A stretch of DNA of 64,000 nucleotides from JAUILA01 sp964563925. GTDB lineage: Bacteria > Bacteroidota > Bacteroidia > Cytophagales > Cyclobacteriaceae. Every line of letters begins with the position of its first letter. The first letter of the stretch is position 1. Positions 24,630-32,943 of this stretch are shown piece after piece. Below the pieces are notes generated by a model that was given only the letters and a program-made list of their open reading frames with translations, was not told the DNA's origin and searched no databases. The stretch spans positions 1 to 64,000 of the forward strand of contig CAZLZD010000012.1 in the NCBI GenBank assembly GCA_964563925.1, written 5' to 3'. Position numbers and translations under genes: made by a program.

Positions 24630-25811
24630 ATGAACGTACTGCTCTTCGACGATGCCGTGATCAGGCAGCAATTGCTTCCCCTGACGTTTACCCGTCCGGT
24701 GGCCGATCTGCGGATCGGGATGATGACCATTGCTGAAAAATGGCCCTATTACCTGGCGGGAGAATATGGCTTTCATACCATCGACTACCTGTCTGAACGC
24801 TTCCCGGGAAACCCAGCCAGCCTGTGGATCAACGGAGCTGTGTGTCCGGATTCCCCCCTGGCCGATGCCATCGGCAACCTGCAGGCCGGACAGGCCTTGT
24901 ATGCCGGTGAGGTAATGATTGCGGCCAGTGCCCCCGGTACGGACTGGAAGCCGGGAGCAGGCGGACTGGAGAAGGTCACTTTCGCCGGATCCCTGAACCT
25001 CATTGATCGTCCCTGGAAGATTTTTCAGCTCAACCGCGAGGAATTCGAAAAGGATTTTGCCCTGGTTACAAAAGACAGGGAAAGCGCACCCCTTACCGAC
25101 AGCCATACGGTGGTATACGGACGTGAAAACCTGTTTTTGGAAGAAGGGGCCGAGGTACGTGCCGCCGTCATTGACGCAGAGAAAGGACCGGTTTACCTGG
25201 GAAAAAACAGTATGGTGATGGAAGGCGCTATCATCAAGGGCTCCCTGGCCCTGATGGAAGGCGCCATGGTGAGTATCGGGGCAAGGCTCCGGGGTGACAG
25301 CACGGTAGGACCCTTCTGTAAAGTGGGCGGTGAGGTAAGCAACACGGTCATGCATTCCTACAGCAACAAAAGCCACGACGGCTTCCTGGGAAATGCGGTG
25401 ATCGGTCAGTGGTGTAACCTCGGGGCAGATACCAACTGTTCGAATATGAAGAACAACTATACACCCATCAAGGTGTATGACCATCACACCCAACGGTTTG
25501 TGGATACGGGCGGACTGTTCTGCGGCCTGATCATGGGTGACCATTCCAAAACCGGGATTTGTACCATGCTCAATACCGGAACCGTTGTCGGGGTATCGGC
25601 AAATATTTTCGGGTCCGGTTTTCCAAGACAGTTCATCCCTTCCTTTGCATGGGGTGGCGCCGGAGGGTTTAACACCTTCCGGATCGACAAGGCATTCGAA
25701 ACGGCAGAAGCGATGATGTCACGCAGGGAGGTCTCGCTCAGCGAATCAGAGAAAGAAATATTAACGCGGGTTTATACGGAGACCGCACCAAACAGGATCT
25801 GGGAAAAATAA
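24630..25811 (+). CDS. GlmU-family sugar nucleotidyl/acetyltransferase
   Basis: 393 residues. The N-terminus starts MNVLLFDD and has a shortened nucleotidyltransferase-like part (FTRPVADLRIGMMTIAEKW), followed by a left-handed beta-helix of hexapeptide repeats (about 180-360: VYLGKNSMVMEGAIIKGS, NAVIGQWCNLGADTNCSNMKNN, SKTGICTMLNTGTVVG). This is the Bacteroidota GlmU family thought to make UDP-GlcNAc from glucosamine-1-phosphate; function is by homology. First gene of a five-gene operon; its stop codon shares an A with the ATG of holB. Confidence 0.88.
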   Translation: MNVLLFDDAVIRQQLLPLTFTRPVADLRIGMMTIAEKWPYYLAGEYGFHTIDYLSERFPGNPASLWINGAVCPDSPLADAIGNLQAGQALYAGEVMIAASAPGTDWKPGAGGLEKVTFAGSLNLIDRPWKIFQLNREEFEKDFALVTKDRESAPLTDSHTVVYGRENLFLEEGAEVRAAVIDAEKGPVYLGKNSMVMEGAIIKGSLALMEGAMVSIGARLRGDSTVGPFCKVGGEVSNTVMHSYSNKSHDGFLGNAVIGQWCNLGADTNCSNMKNNYTPIKVYDHHTQRFVDTGGLFCGLIMGDHSKTGICTMLNTGTVVGVSANIFGSGFPRQFIPSFAWGGAGGFNTFRIDKAFETAEAMMSRREVSLSESEKEILTRVYTETAPNRIWEK

Positions 25812-26938
25812 TGCGCTTCAACGATATTAAAGGATATTCGTCCATCAAAAAACAATTGATCCAGGCTGCCCGGAGCGGACAGGTGGCGCATGCTCAATTA
25901 TTCTTCGGCCCTGAATCGGCTCCTAACCTTCCCATGGCCCTGGCGTATGCCACTTACCTGAATTGCGAAAACCCGGGGGAGGACGATGCCTGCGGGGAAT
26001 GCGCGTCCTGCAGTAAGAACTCAAAATTTGTTCACCCCGACCTGCATTTTGTTTTTCCGGTGAGCAGTACAAAAAAAGTAAAGGCCAAAGACGCAATCAG
26101 CCAGACCTTTTTGCCCGATTGGCGAAAATTCCTGACTGAACAGCCGTTCGGGGACCTTTCAGTCTGGTCTTCCTTTTACGGCGGCGAAGACAAGCAGGTA
26201 AACATATCCAAAGAAGAAAGCCGGCAGATTATCCGTAACCTCAGCCTCAAGGCATTTGAGGGTCGTTATAAGATTATGCTGATCTGGCTCCCGGAATACC
26301 TGCATCGTTTTGCGGCCAACGGAATCCTGAAGATACTGGAAGAACCGCCTGACAAGACCCTTTTCCTCCTGGTCAGTAATGATTCGGAACAACTGCTGAC
26401 CACCATTCTCTCACGGACCCAGATGGTCCATATCCCGCGCTTCCGCGATGAAGACCTCGCGGCCATGCTGCAGGAGCAGTATGATATCCCGGAGAATGAG
26501 GCGCAGGACGTGGCCCGCGTCGCTGAAGGGAGCCTTACCCAGGCACTCCGGTTAAAGGATAATACCGACGACAATACCCGTGATTTGTTTGCCGGCTGGA
26601 TGCGCAGTTGCTTCAAGATGGAATTCGATCAGCTGGTCCAGCATGCTGAGAACTTTCACCGGTCGAGCAAGCTTGCTCAGAGGACCCTGCTCCGGCATAC
26701 CCTGCACCTGATGCGTGAATGCCTCATTTACCAGACCGCACCCGCCCTGTTGAAAACGGACGATGAGACCCGGGCGTTCCTGGCCAATTTCAGCAAGGTA
26801 ATGGTGCCGGAACGCGTTGAAAAGATCTCCGGTATGGTAGGCGAATCCATCTACCACCTTGAACGGAACGGAAGCCCCAAAATGATCTTCCTGGATCTTT
26901 CCCTGTCCATTGCCCAAACCATGAAGCAAACCGCATGA
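25811..26938 (+). CDS. holB: DNA polymerase III subunit delta prime
   Basis: 375 residues, AAA+ clamp-loader subunit. A zinc module has Cys52, Cys61, Cys64 and Cys67. The P-loop position reads FFGPESAPNLP, so the Walker A lysine is missing, as expected for the non-ATPase delta prime. ANGILKILEEPPDKTLFLLVSN and TTILSRTQ (SRC/SRT-like sensor region) are typical. It starts one base inside the GlmU stop codon and overlaps hemC by 4 bp. Confidence 0.92.
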   Translation: MRFNDIKGYSSIKKQLIQAARSGQVAHAQLFFGPESAPNLPMALAYATYLNCENPGEDDACGECASCSKNSKFVHPDLHFVFPVSSTKKVKAKDAISQTFLPDWRKFLTEQPFGDLSVWSSFYGGEDKQVNISKEESRQIIRNLSLKAFEGRYKIMLIWLPEYLHRFAANGILKILEEPPDKTLFLLVSNDSEQLLTTILSRTQMVHIPRFRDEDLAAMLQEQYDIPENEAQDVARVAEGSLTQALRLKDNTDDNTRDLFAGWMRSCFKMEFDQLVQHAENFHRSSKLAQRTLLRHTLHLMRECLIYQTAPALLKTDDETRAFLANFSKVMVPERVEKISGMVGESIYHLERNGSPKMIFLDLSLSIAQTMKQTA

Positions 26939-27855
26939 AACCGATCCGAATTGTAACCCGAAAAAGCAAACTGGCGCTCTGGCAGGCAACGTACATTGCC
27001 GGCAAACTGAATGCGGCGGGCCATGAAACCCAACTGGTCACCATGGAGACGATCGGGGATAAAATCCTTGATGTAACCATTGCCAAGATCGGCAGTAAAG
27101 GGGTGTTCACCGAAGAACTCGAACAAGTCCTGGCGGCAGGAGAAGCTGAAATTGCCGTTCACAGCGCCAAGGATATGCAATCGGTGCTTCCGGAAGGATT
27201 TGAACTTATCGCATTTAGCGAAAGGGAAAAGGTTCATGATGTGCTTGTGAGTCATTCTTCCGGGATCAGCCTGGAGAAAAAGCTGGTCGTGGGGACTTCC
27301 TCCACACGGCGAACCGCATTACTAAAACATTATTATCCGGAAGTCAGCGCGGTGCCCGTCCGGGGTAATTTGCAGACACGTATCCGGAAAATGGAAGAAG
27401 GACATTGCGATGCCCTGATGCTCGCTTATGCCGGCATTCACCGGATGGGTTATGGCGATATGATTCGGGAGAATATTTCGACGGATAAATTCATCCCGGC
27501 GGTCGGACAGGGTTGCGTGGCAATTGAAGCACATGTGTCTCTGGACGAAGAACGTCGCCAGGCGGTAGCTACAGCCGTAAATCATTCAGAAACTTCAATT
27601 TGCATGGAGGCAGAACGCGCATTCCTTCGTAGATTGGAGGGAGGATGCAGCATCCCGGTATTCGGACTTGCCCGGTTATCCGGTGCAAACGTGACAATGG
27701 AGGGAGGAATTGTCAGCCTGGATGGAAAAAAATTGATTAGAAAATCTGTGGAAGGTCCCCGGGCCGCCGCCGAAACCCTCGGCATTGCGCTGGCAGAAGA
27801 GGTACTGGACGCAGGAGGAAAAGAAATACTGGACAAAATTAAATCTGATTTATGA
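26935..27855 (+). CDS. hemC: Hydroxymethylbilane synthase (porphobilinogen deaminase)
   Basis: 306 residues. Catalytic Asp80 in HSAKDMQ, substrate-binding arginines in SSTRRTALL and VRGNLQTRI, and Cys238 in LEGGCSIPV carries the dipyrromethane cofactor. It joins four porphobilinogens in tetrapyrrole synthesis. Starts within the holB stop (4-bp overlap) and ends within the start of the cyclophilin gene. Other heme genes except hemJ (47511) are outside the window. Confidence 0.96.
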   Translation: MKPIRIVTRKSKLALWQATYIAGKLNAAGHETQLVTMETIGDKILDVTIAKIGSKGVFTEELEQVLAAGEAEIAVHSAKDMQSVLPEGFELIAFSEREKVHDVLVSHSSGISLEKKLVVGTSSTRRTALLKHYYPEVSAVPVRGNLQTRIRKMEEGHCDALMLAYAGIHRMGYGDMIRENISTDKFIPAVGQGCVAIEAHVSLDEERRQAVATAVNHSETSICMEAERAFLRRLEGGCSIPVFGLARLSGANVTMEGGIVSLDGKKLIRKSVEGPRAAAETLGIALAEEVLDAGGKEILDKIKSDL

Positions 27856-28709
27856 ACCGTTTTTTAACTATATGTCTGATCAGCCTTCTTCTGTCTGCAT
27901 GTGGAGAAAAGGAATACCTGGTCACTTTCACTACCCCGTATGGAGATATGCATGCCATCCTTTATGACGAAACACCACAGCATAAGGAAAATTTTATCAA
28001 ACTGGCCAGGGAAGGATTCTATGACAGCCTGCTGTTTCATCGCGTGATAAACGACTTTATGATCCAGGGCGGAGATCCCGAATCAAGGGGAGCCGCTCCG
28101 GGAATCCCGCTTGGTTCCGGCGGACCAGGCTATACAGTGCCTGCAGAATTCAATAAAAATTTGTATCATACGAAAGGTGCGTTGTCCGCAGCCAGACAAG
28201 GCGACCAGGTAAATCCGCAAAAAGCGAGCAGCGGGAGCCAGTTTTACATCGTGGATGGCCAGACTTATACGGAAAAAGACCTGACAACGGACATGGCCAA
28301 GCTCGGTTTAACGGCACAGCAGCTCATGGAAACGAACGATTCCCTGCGCCAGGAGTTGATTGCAGTGTACCAGACCCAGGGTCCGGAGGCGTACAGGCAA
28401 AAGCTCCTGGATATGAAGGAGTACCTGGCCGAGGAATCCGGTCAGCCGGTCAGTGTGTTTAGCCAAACCATCGACCCCGAAAGGCTGGAAGCCTATACCA
28501 CGGTGGGCGGAGCACCTCATCTGGACGACGAGTATACGGTCTTTGGCCAGGTGATTGACGGACTCGATATCATCGACAAAATAGCGGAAACGCCTGTCGA
28601 TGGTCGCGACAGACCCATGAGGGATGTACCCTTCAAGGTATCTGTTGAAGAAGTATCAAAATCCAGGATTGAAAAAGAATATGGATACACGTTTCCTGAG
28701 GAAAAATGA
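27852..28709 (+). CDS. Peptidyl-prolyl cis-trans isomerase, cyclophilin-type lipoprotein
   Basis: 285 residues with a lipobox (LISLLLSACGEK), so it is a periplasmic or outer-membrane lipoprotein. The cyclophilin core is clear: LLFHRVINDFMIQGGDP, ALSAARQGD, SSGSQFYIV and TVFGQVIDGLDIIDKIA. Between SQFYIV and TVFGQV an insert of about 90 residues (charged, helical) interrupts the fold; most cyclophilins have only a short loop there. It probably helps fold exported proteins. Overlaps of 4 bp on both sides. Confidence 0.92.
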   Translation: MNRFLTICLISLLLSACGEKEYLVTFTTPYGDMHAILYDETPQHKENFIKLAREGFYDSLLFHRVINDFMIQGGDPESRGAAPGIPLGSGGPGYTVPAEFNKNLYHTKGALSAARQGDQVNPQKASSGSQFYIVDGQTYTEKDLTTDMAKLGLTAQQLMETNDSLRQELIAVYQTQGPEAYRQKLLDMKEYLAEESGQPVSVFSQTIDPERLEAYTTVGGAPHLDDEYTVFGQVIDGLDIIDKIAETPVDGRDRPMRDVPFKVSVEEVSKSRIEKEYGYTFPEEK

Positions 28710-29617
28710 AGATTCTCATAACAGGAGCAAACGGACTGCTTGGACAAAAACTTGTAGCCCTTCTCTCCGCTGACAAAGATCTGCAAGTCATTGCGACTGC
28801 ACGAACCACTAACCAATTACCGGCAACTGGCCGCGAAGCATATCGTTTTGCCCGAATGGATGTCACCGACCGGGAAAATGTCATAGACATTGTAGGCGAT
28901 TACCAGCCTGATACCATTATCAATACCGCAGCAATGACTCATGTGGATCGATGCGAAGAGAACCAGGATGAATGTCACACCGCGAATGTTACGGCTGTGG
29001 AGAATCTCATCGAAGCCTGTGAGACCTTTCAGGTACACCTGATCCAGCTTAGCACTGATTTTATTTTTAACGGTACCAACGGTCCCCTGGATGAAAATGC
29101 CTCCCCGGACCCGGTTAACTTCTACGGACGGTCTAAGCTGGAAGCAGAAGAGCTGCTCCGTAAAAGCAAATGTGATTACTCCATCATCCGCACAGTACTT
29201 GTTTATGGCGTGGGATACGATCCGTCCCAGTCAAATATTGTCCTTTGGGTCATTGATAAACTAAACAAGAAAGAAGAAATTAACCTGGTCAATGACCAGT
29301 GGCGTACCCCGACCCTGGTGGAAGACCTGGCCGAAGGCTGCTTTCTTATCGCGAAGAAACGGGCGCTGGGGGTTTATAATATCAGTGGAAGGGAAATGAT
29401 GACGCCGTACCATATGGCCGAGACTATTGCCGATGAATTCAACCTGGACAAATCACTCATCCATGAAACGGATAGTGATACATTTACCCAGCCGGCAAAA
29501 CGACCCTTGAAAACCGGACTTACTATCGACAAGGCAGCAGGGAAACTCGGATATTCCCCGCATTCGTTCCGGGAAGGCCTTAAGTTAGTCAGCAAGCAAC
29601 TGAAACAGCAGGCCTGA
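28706..29617 (+). CDS. RmlD-like NAD(P)-dependent sugar reductase
   Basis: 303 residues, extended SDR of the dTDP-4-dehydrorhamnose reductase family: nucleotide motif GANGLLGQ (7-14), NTAAMTHVDRCEE, the catalytic FYGRSKLEAEE (YxxxK) and the RmlD-type QWRTPTLVEDLA. It would reduce a 4-keto sugar nucleotide for surface glycan synthesis, but no rmlA, rmlB or rmlC is near; methionine adenosyltransferase beta-like relatives share this fold. Last gene of the GlmU-holB-hemC-cyclophilin operon. Confidence 0.85.
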   Translation: MKILITGANGLLGQKLVALLSADKDLQVIATARTTNQLPATGREAYRFARMDVTDRENVIDIVGDYQPDTIINTAAMTHVDRCEENQDECHTANVTAVENLIEACETFQVHLIQLSTDFIFNGTNGPLDENASPDPVNFYGRSKLEAEELLRKSKCDYSIIRTVLVYGVGYDPSQSNIVLWVIDKLNKKEEINLVNDQWRTPTLVEDLAEGCFLIAKKRALGVYNISGREMMTPYHMAETIADEFNLDKSLIHETDSDTFTQPAKRPLKTGLTIDKAAGKLGYSPHSFREGLKLVSKQLKQQA

Positions 29618-29642
29618 GTATAGCATGCCAGGCCTTGCCGCC

Positions 29643-29669
29643 CGGGAGCGAATCATTCCTCCCGCTTTT
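29643..29669 (+). terminator. Terminator-like hairpin at the end of the GlmU-RmlD operon
   Basis: CGGGAG (29643-29648) pairs with CTCCCG (29659-29664), followed by CTTTT. It overlaps the end of the small transporter subunit gene on the other strand. A second hairpin (29610-29635) precedes it. Confidence 0.4.
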
Positions 29670-29766
29670 CCGATTCCTTCCTGATCGCCATGGTCAGGAA
29701 ATAGATGAATCCGCCCCCAACAAATCCGAGGATCAGGATCATGGTTAAGATGGAAAGTCCGCTCAT
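29653..29766 (-). CDS. MetS-like small subunit of the NSS transporter (37 aa)
   Basis: A 37-residue protein, MSGLSILTMILILGFVGG onward, with one TM helix (about 4-26) and a charged tail RKESEKREE. It starts in the classic ATGA overlap with the stop codon of the neighbouring sodium-dependent transporter. This is the pattern of MetP/MetS in Corynebacterium, where the tiny MetS is needed for methionine uptake, and NSS genes in many bacteria carry such a partner. The size makes it easy to miss, but the overlap and the sequence character are persuasive. Confidence 0.82.
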   Translation of the reverse strand: MSGLSILTMILILGFVGGGFIYFLTMAIRKESEKREE

Positions 29767-31265
29767 GATTTTACAATTTTCTTGTACAAATATCCATTTA
29801 ACAGTATACCCGCCACGATTACCAGTAGCCACTGGGTGATTACCGAGGCATTGCTGTAAACGTCGATCACATTCCAGTTTCCATCGGCATCAAACCATGG
29901 GTAATCTGAATAACCCCGGCTAAGCCACCAGTAGATCAAAATCACGGCCAGGGGCACATTCAGTATCATACAGGCCTTGAAATAAAGGTCCGGCACCCGG
30001 AAATCAGAGTCCTCGTCAATAAAATCGCTTTTGAATTTCTGGACACCGTAGCGAATGACGGCTATAATAATAAAAAAGCCGCTTACAATCAGTCCGACCC
30101 CCCAGACCCAATCCTGGTTGTTAAATATATCCAGCGACCAGGCCGAAGGAAATCCAAACACAATGCTGAATACTGCCACCCGTACCGAAGCACTCCCCCT
30201 GGTCAGGCCCATATCCTTTAAGTTACTTATAAAGAGCTCCAGCATTGGAAGCAGCGAACTGAAGGCAGCCAGAAAAAAGGCAAAAAAGAAGATAAACGAA
30301 AAGATAGCTCCCCCGGTAAACGTGCTGAACAATTTAGGTATAATGGTAAATGTAAGTGCCTGGTTTCCGCTCTGCAGAAAGGTTTCTGCGTCTTCCGGCG
30401 AAGGTGCAAGGGCAAAAACAGCCGGTAGAATTGCCATGCCGGCGATCAGGGAAGCAGTATTATTTCCAAAGCCCCCTATAAAGGTGTTCAGTGTAACGTC
30501 TTCCTTGTTCCGGGAGTAGGAAGAAATTGTCATGATCAGGCCCCATCCCGCTCCGGTCGACCAGGCAGACTGCGACAGTGCCTCAATCCAGATTCCCGGT
30601 TCACCAAACAGTTCCGGTTTAATGGCAAACATATATTCCAGCCCCAGGACGCCGTTATCCATCGTAAGTGACATCACGGATATAATCAGAAGCATCAGAA
30701 ACAACGTAGGAATCAGTATCCGGTTGGCCTTTTCAAGTCCTTTCTGTATACCGCGTGACAAGACGATAATACCGCCCAGCACCGTCACGATATACAGGAC
30801 AACCGTGCTCGTACTGCCATAGGCAATACTATCCCAGAAATTCTCAAGAAAAGCTGGGTTTTCGTTCAGCCTGGCTGATATGGTGTTGCCACCGCTGGCA
30901 AAATTGATCAGGTTGTTAAAAGTCAGTCCCAGATACTGCATCGCCCACCCCGTGACGACTGCGTAATAGAATCCGATACCGAGGGTACACAGGGTAATAA
31001 AGAATCCGCCCCAGGTAAGGCCCTTGCCTGCCATAGAGCCATATGACCCGATCGTGCCCTTCTTGTATTGCTTGCCAATTGAAAATTCCGCCAAAAGGAT
31101 GGGTATCGACCAAATCAGGAGAAAAACGACCCACAAGAGCAGAAAAGAACCTCCGTACTGACCCGCTAACCGTGGAAACCGCCACAGGTTTCCTGCTCCG
31201 ATGGCCATCCCCAGCGAAGCAAGCACAATTCCCCATCGATTACTGAACTGTTCGTGTTTTTGCAT
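29763..31265 (-). CDS. Sodium-dependent transporter, NSS/SNF family (MetP-like)
   Basis: 500 residues, about 12 TM helices of the LeuT fold. The unwound TM1 motif GMAIGAGNLWRFPRLAGQYGG near 19-39 binds Na+ and substrate; FYYAVVTGWAMQY and WSTGAGWGLIMTISSYSRN are other family signatures. It imports a neutral amino acid with Na+. The link to a MetS-like subunit downstream suggests methionine or alanine, but that is inference. It is followed in the same transcript by the 37-residue subunit gene. Confidence 0.93.
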   Translation of the reverse strand: MQKHEQFSNRWGIVLASLGMAIGAGNLWRFPRLAGQYGGSFLLLWVVFLLIWSIPILLAEFSIGKQYKKGTIGSYGSMAGKGLTWGGFFITLCTLGIGFYYAVVTGWAMQYLGLTFNNLINFASGGNTISARLNENPAFLENFWDSIAYGSTSTVVLYIVTVLGGIIVLSRGIQKGLEKANRILIPTLFLMLLIISVMSLTMDNGVLGLEYMFAIKPELFGEPGIWIEALSQSAWSTGAGWGLIMTISSYSRNKEDVTLNTFIGGFGNNTASLIAGMAILPAVFALAPSPEDAETFLQSGNQALTFTIIPKLFSTFTGGAIFSFIFFFAFFLAAFSSLLPMLELFISNLKDMGLTRGSASVRVAVFSIVFGFPSAWSLDIFNNQDWVWGVGLIVSGFFIIIAVIRYGVQKFKSDFIDEDSDFRVPDLYFKACMILNVPLAVILIYWWLSRGYSDYPWFDADGNWNVIDVYSNASVITQWLLVIVAGILLNGYLYKKIVKS

Positions 31266-31385
31266 ACGTGCGTTACATTAACCTGACCGCTATATTAGGT
31301 AAAATAACGGGCATTAAAAACCGGATATTCAAAGGTAAACCTTTGCTCCTTCACCGGATTATTCGCAAGTTTTTTGTATTTTACT

Positions 31386-31913
31386 ATGGGAACATCGAAA
31401 ATCGCAATGAATCATCCGCTCCTCGCCTTTTTACTGACAGCCATGTGGGTATGCCCGGCTTCTCTCCGTGCACAAGACCAGAACATACTGTCTGCCAAAA
31501 TTGAAGGCATTGCTGTTGAGGTTTCCATTGATGACATACCTGGCGAGCAATCGGTATGGCTGAATTTTGAATTGCGCAATACTACCGACCAGGTGATTAG
31601 TTTTCCGTACCGGTATTACTGGGATTTTCCGGTAGGTATGCTGGGTATCCTGACCCGGAAAAATGGTAAGTCACTGACCCGGTTCGGATCCCGCCATGTT
31701 CTTGCCGATGAGGTGCTGAACGACGATTACGACAATTACCGGGTGGACCTTCAGCCCGGGGGAAAACTCGAAGGGACCGTCAACCTGATGGATATGGTTA
31801 TCTTAAAGGATCACTACGGGGCTACCCGCCTGAAACCCGGTAAGTATAAGGTTGGATTGTCGTTTTTCGGCAACCAAAGCGAGATGCTGGACATCACCAT
31901 ACCAAAAGGATAA
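31386..31913 (+). CDS. Exported protein of unknown function
   Basis: 175 residues from the ATG at 31386: short n-region with a lysine (MGTSKIAMNH), hydrophobic core, cleavage about LRAQ. An ATG at 31374 and one at 31407 are also possible; the chosen one keeps the positive charge. The mature part is beta-rich, with the pattern LNFELRNTTDQVISFPY and a KPGKYKVGLSFFGNQSE end, which recalls an Ig-like fold seen in envelope proteins. It is followed after 3 bases by a small membrane protein and divergent from the NSS transporter. Confidence 0.7.
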   Translation: MGTSKIAMNHPLLAFLLTAMWVCPASLRAQDQNILSAKIEGIAVEVSIDDIPGEQSVWLNFELRNTTDQVISFPYRYYWDFPVGMLGILTRKNGKSLTRFGSRHVLADEVLNDDYDNYRVDLQPGGKLEGTVNLMDMVILKDHYGATRLKPGKYKVGLSFFGNQSEMLDITIPKG

Positions 31914-31916
31914 AGA

Positions 31917-32168
31917 ATGACAGGCGGTGCAGGATTTAGCAGCGACAGCAGAAAAAATCTTGAGAATAATGAACGACTCAGAAACAAATCCAGGCGCGCG
32001 GTGCCTGGCAGAAACCTGAAAACCTGGCCTGACCGGATACCCGACATTCAATCCATCCGTGCTTTCCGAAGACTCCTGCGTCGAAAAAGGCGCCGACAAC
32101 ACCTGGCCATTATTTTATTAATGCTGCTGTTTTCCCTTGTCGTTCTGTCTGTTCTTATAGCCTATTAA
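31917..32168 (+). CDS. Small basic single-TM protein
   Basis: 83 residues. A basic N-terminal part of about 60 residues (RRLLRRKRRRQ just before the helix) and one C-terminal TM helix (LAIILLMLLFSLVVLSVLIAY, about 63-83), a tail-anchored shape with the basic part in the cytosol. The start MTGGAGFSSDSRKNLENN resembles small basic Bacteroidota proteins beginning with GG and KNNR motifs (recollection, not certain). It follows the exported protein after 3 bases. Confidence 0.6.
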   Translation: MTGGAGFSSDSRKNLENNERLRNKSRRAVPGRNLKTWPDRIPDIQSIRAFRRLLRRKRRRQHLAIILLMLLFSLVVLSVLIAY

Positions 32169-32175
32169 CTGTATT

Positions 32176-32216
32176 GGCCAGTCCGTCATCAAGGCCAGTC
32201 TGTCGTCAGGCCAGTC
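32176..32216. repeat. Three direct copies of a GGCCAGTC unit
   Basis: GGCCAGTCCGTCATCAA, GGCCAGTCTGTCGTCA and GGCCAGTCC follow one another with a period of 16-17 bases, in the gap between the small membrane protein and the lipoprotein terminator. Confidence 0.6.
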
Positions 32217-32284
32217 CATAAACATTTTTCAGGTTCGATCCCCGGACAAAACGAATCCGATCCGTTACCCGTGAACAACCCAAT

Positions 32285-32309
32285 AAAAAAGCCCGCTGTT
32301 GCGGGCTTT
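32285..32309 (-). terminator. Rho-independent terminator of the lipoprotein gene
   Basis: On the minus strand AAAGCCCGC, loop AACA, GCGGGCTTT, followed by TTT and more (32285-32290 are all A on the plus strand). A typical strong terminator. Confidence 0.85.
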
Positions 32310-32330
32310 GCGTAAACTGTTTTCATTGAT

Positions 32331-32864
32331 TTATTCTTCCATCTCCGCGGGCAACTCATTCGTGGCCACTTCACGGTAAAGTTTCCATCCATCGCCTTCA
32401 TTCTTGAAGATCATCAGGTAGGTATCATGAAGGATCATCGCCTCCTCTGCCCCTTCCGGCAGGTAAGTGACCTCGGTTTTACCCATTTCAAAGGCCCACG
32501 TATCATTGATGATAGTTAGGTCCATCGGACTGATAACCATTTTTGCCCCGGCAGGATAGGGCCCGGCGGTAGCATGCGACCGAAATTCATCCCATTCCGG
32601 ACCGGTAGGCCCTGCGGAAGTGAAATCGGGATGAGCCATTCCCTCCATAGGACTGTAATCCCCGCTTTCCACCATGGCCATAAAATTGTTACGCACTTCG
32701 TCAATCTCGGCTTTGGCGGCCTCTTTATCCACAACCGGCTCTTCCACCTCGGTCATTTCAGCAGAATCTGCGTCCTCATCTTCAGGCGGAGTAGTACAGC
32801 CAATTTGTACCATCATTAAAGTCGCGGCAACAAAAACACTCAATACATAAGCTAATTTCTTCAT
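32331..32864 (-). CDS. Lipoprotein with NTF2-like (DUF4440/SnoaL-type) domain
   Basis: 177 residues. Lipoprotein signal with lipobox VQIGCTTP, an acidic linker (DEDADSAEMTEVEE) and then a domain of the NTF2-like shape: helix AEIDEVRNNFMAMVESGDY, then strands with GMAHPDFTSAGPTG, WAFEMGKTEVTYLP and a final WKLYREVATN. The family covers enzymes and non-catalytic binding proteins; the function here is unknown. It has its own terminator and stands alone. Confidence 0.75.
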   Translation of the reverse strand: MKKLAYVLSVFVAATLMMVQIGCTTPPEDEDADSAEMTEVEEPVVDKEAAKAEIDEVRNNFMAMVESGDYSPMEGMAHPDFTSAGPTGPEWDEFRSHATAGPYPAGAKMVISPMDLTIINDTWAFEMGKTEVTYLPEGAEEAMILHDTYLMIFKNEGDGWKLYREVATNELPAEMEE

Positions 32865-32899
32865 AGTAATTCAGGTTGTTAGTTTTCAACAATATAAGA

Positions 32900-32915
32900 A
32901 ATTAGCCTGCTAATT
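32900..32915. promoter_or_regulatory. 16-bp inverted repeat upstream of the lipoprotein gene
   Basis: AATTAGC-CT-GCTAATT lies 36 bases before the ATG at 32864 and about 30 bases after the stop of prfB. It could be an operator or a weak terminator remnant. Confidence 0.35.
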
Positions 32916-32943
32916 AAAATACTGCTACACGACAGGGAACCAT

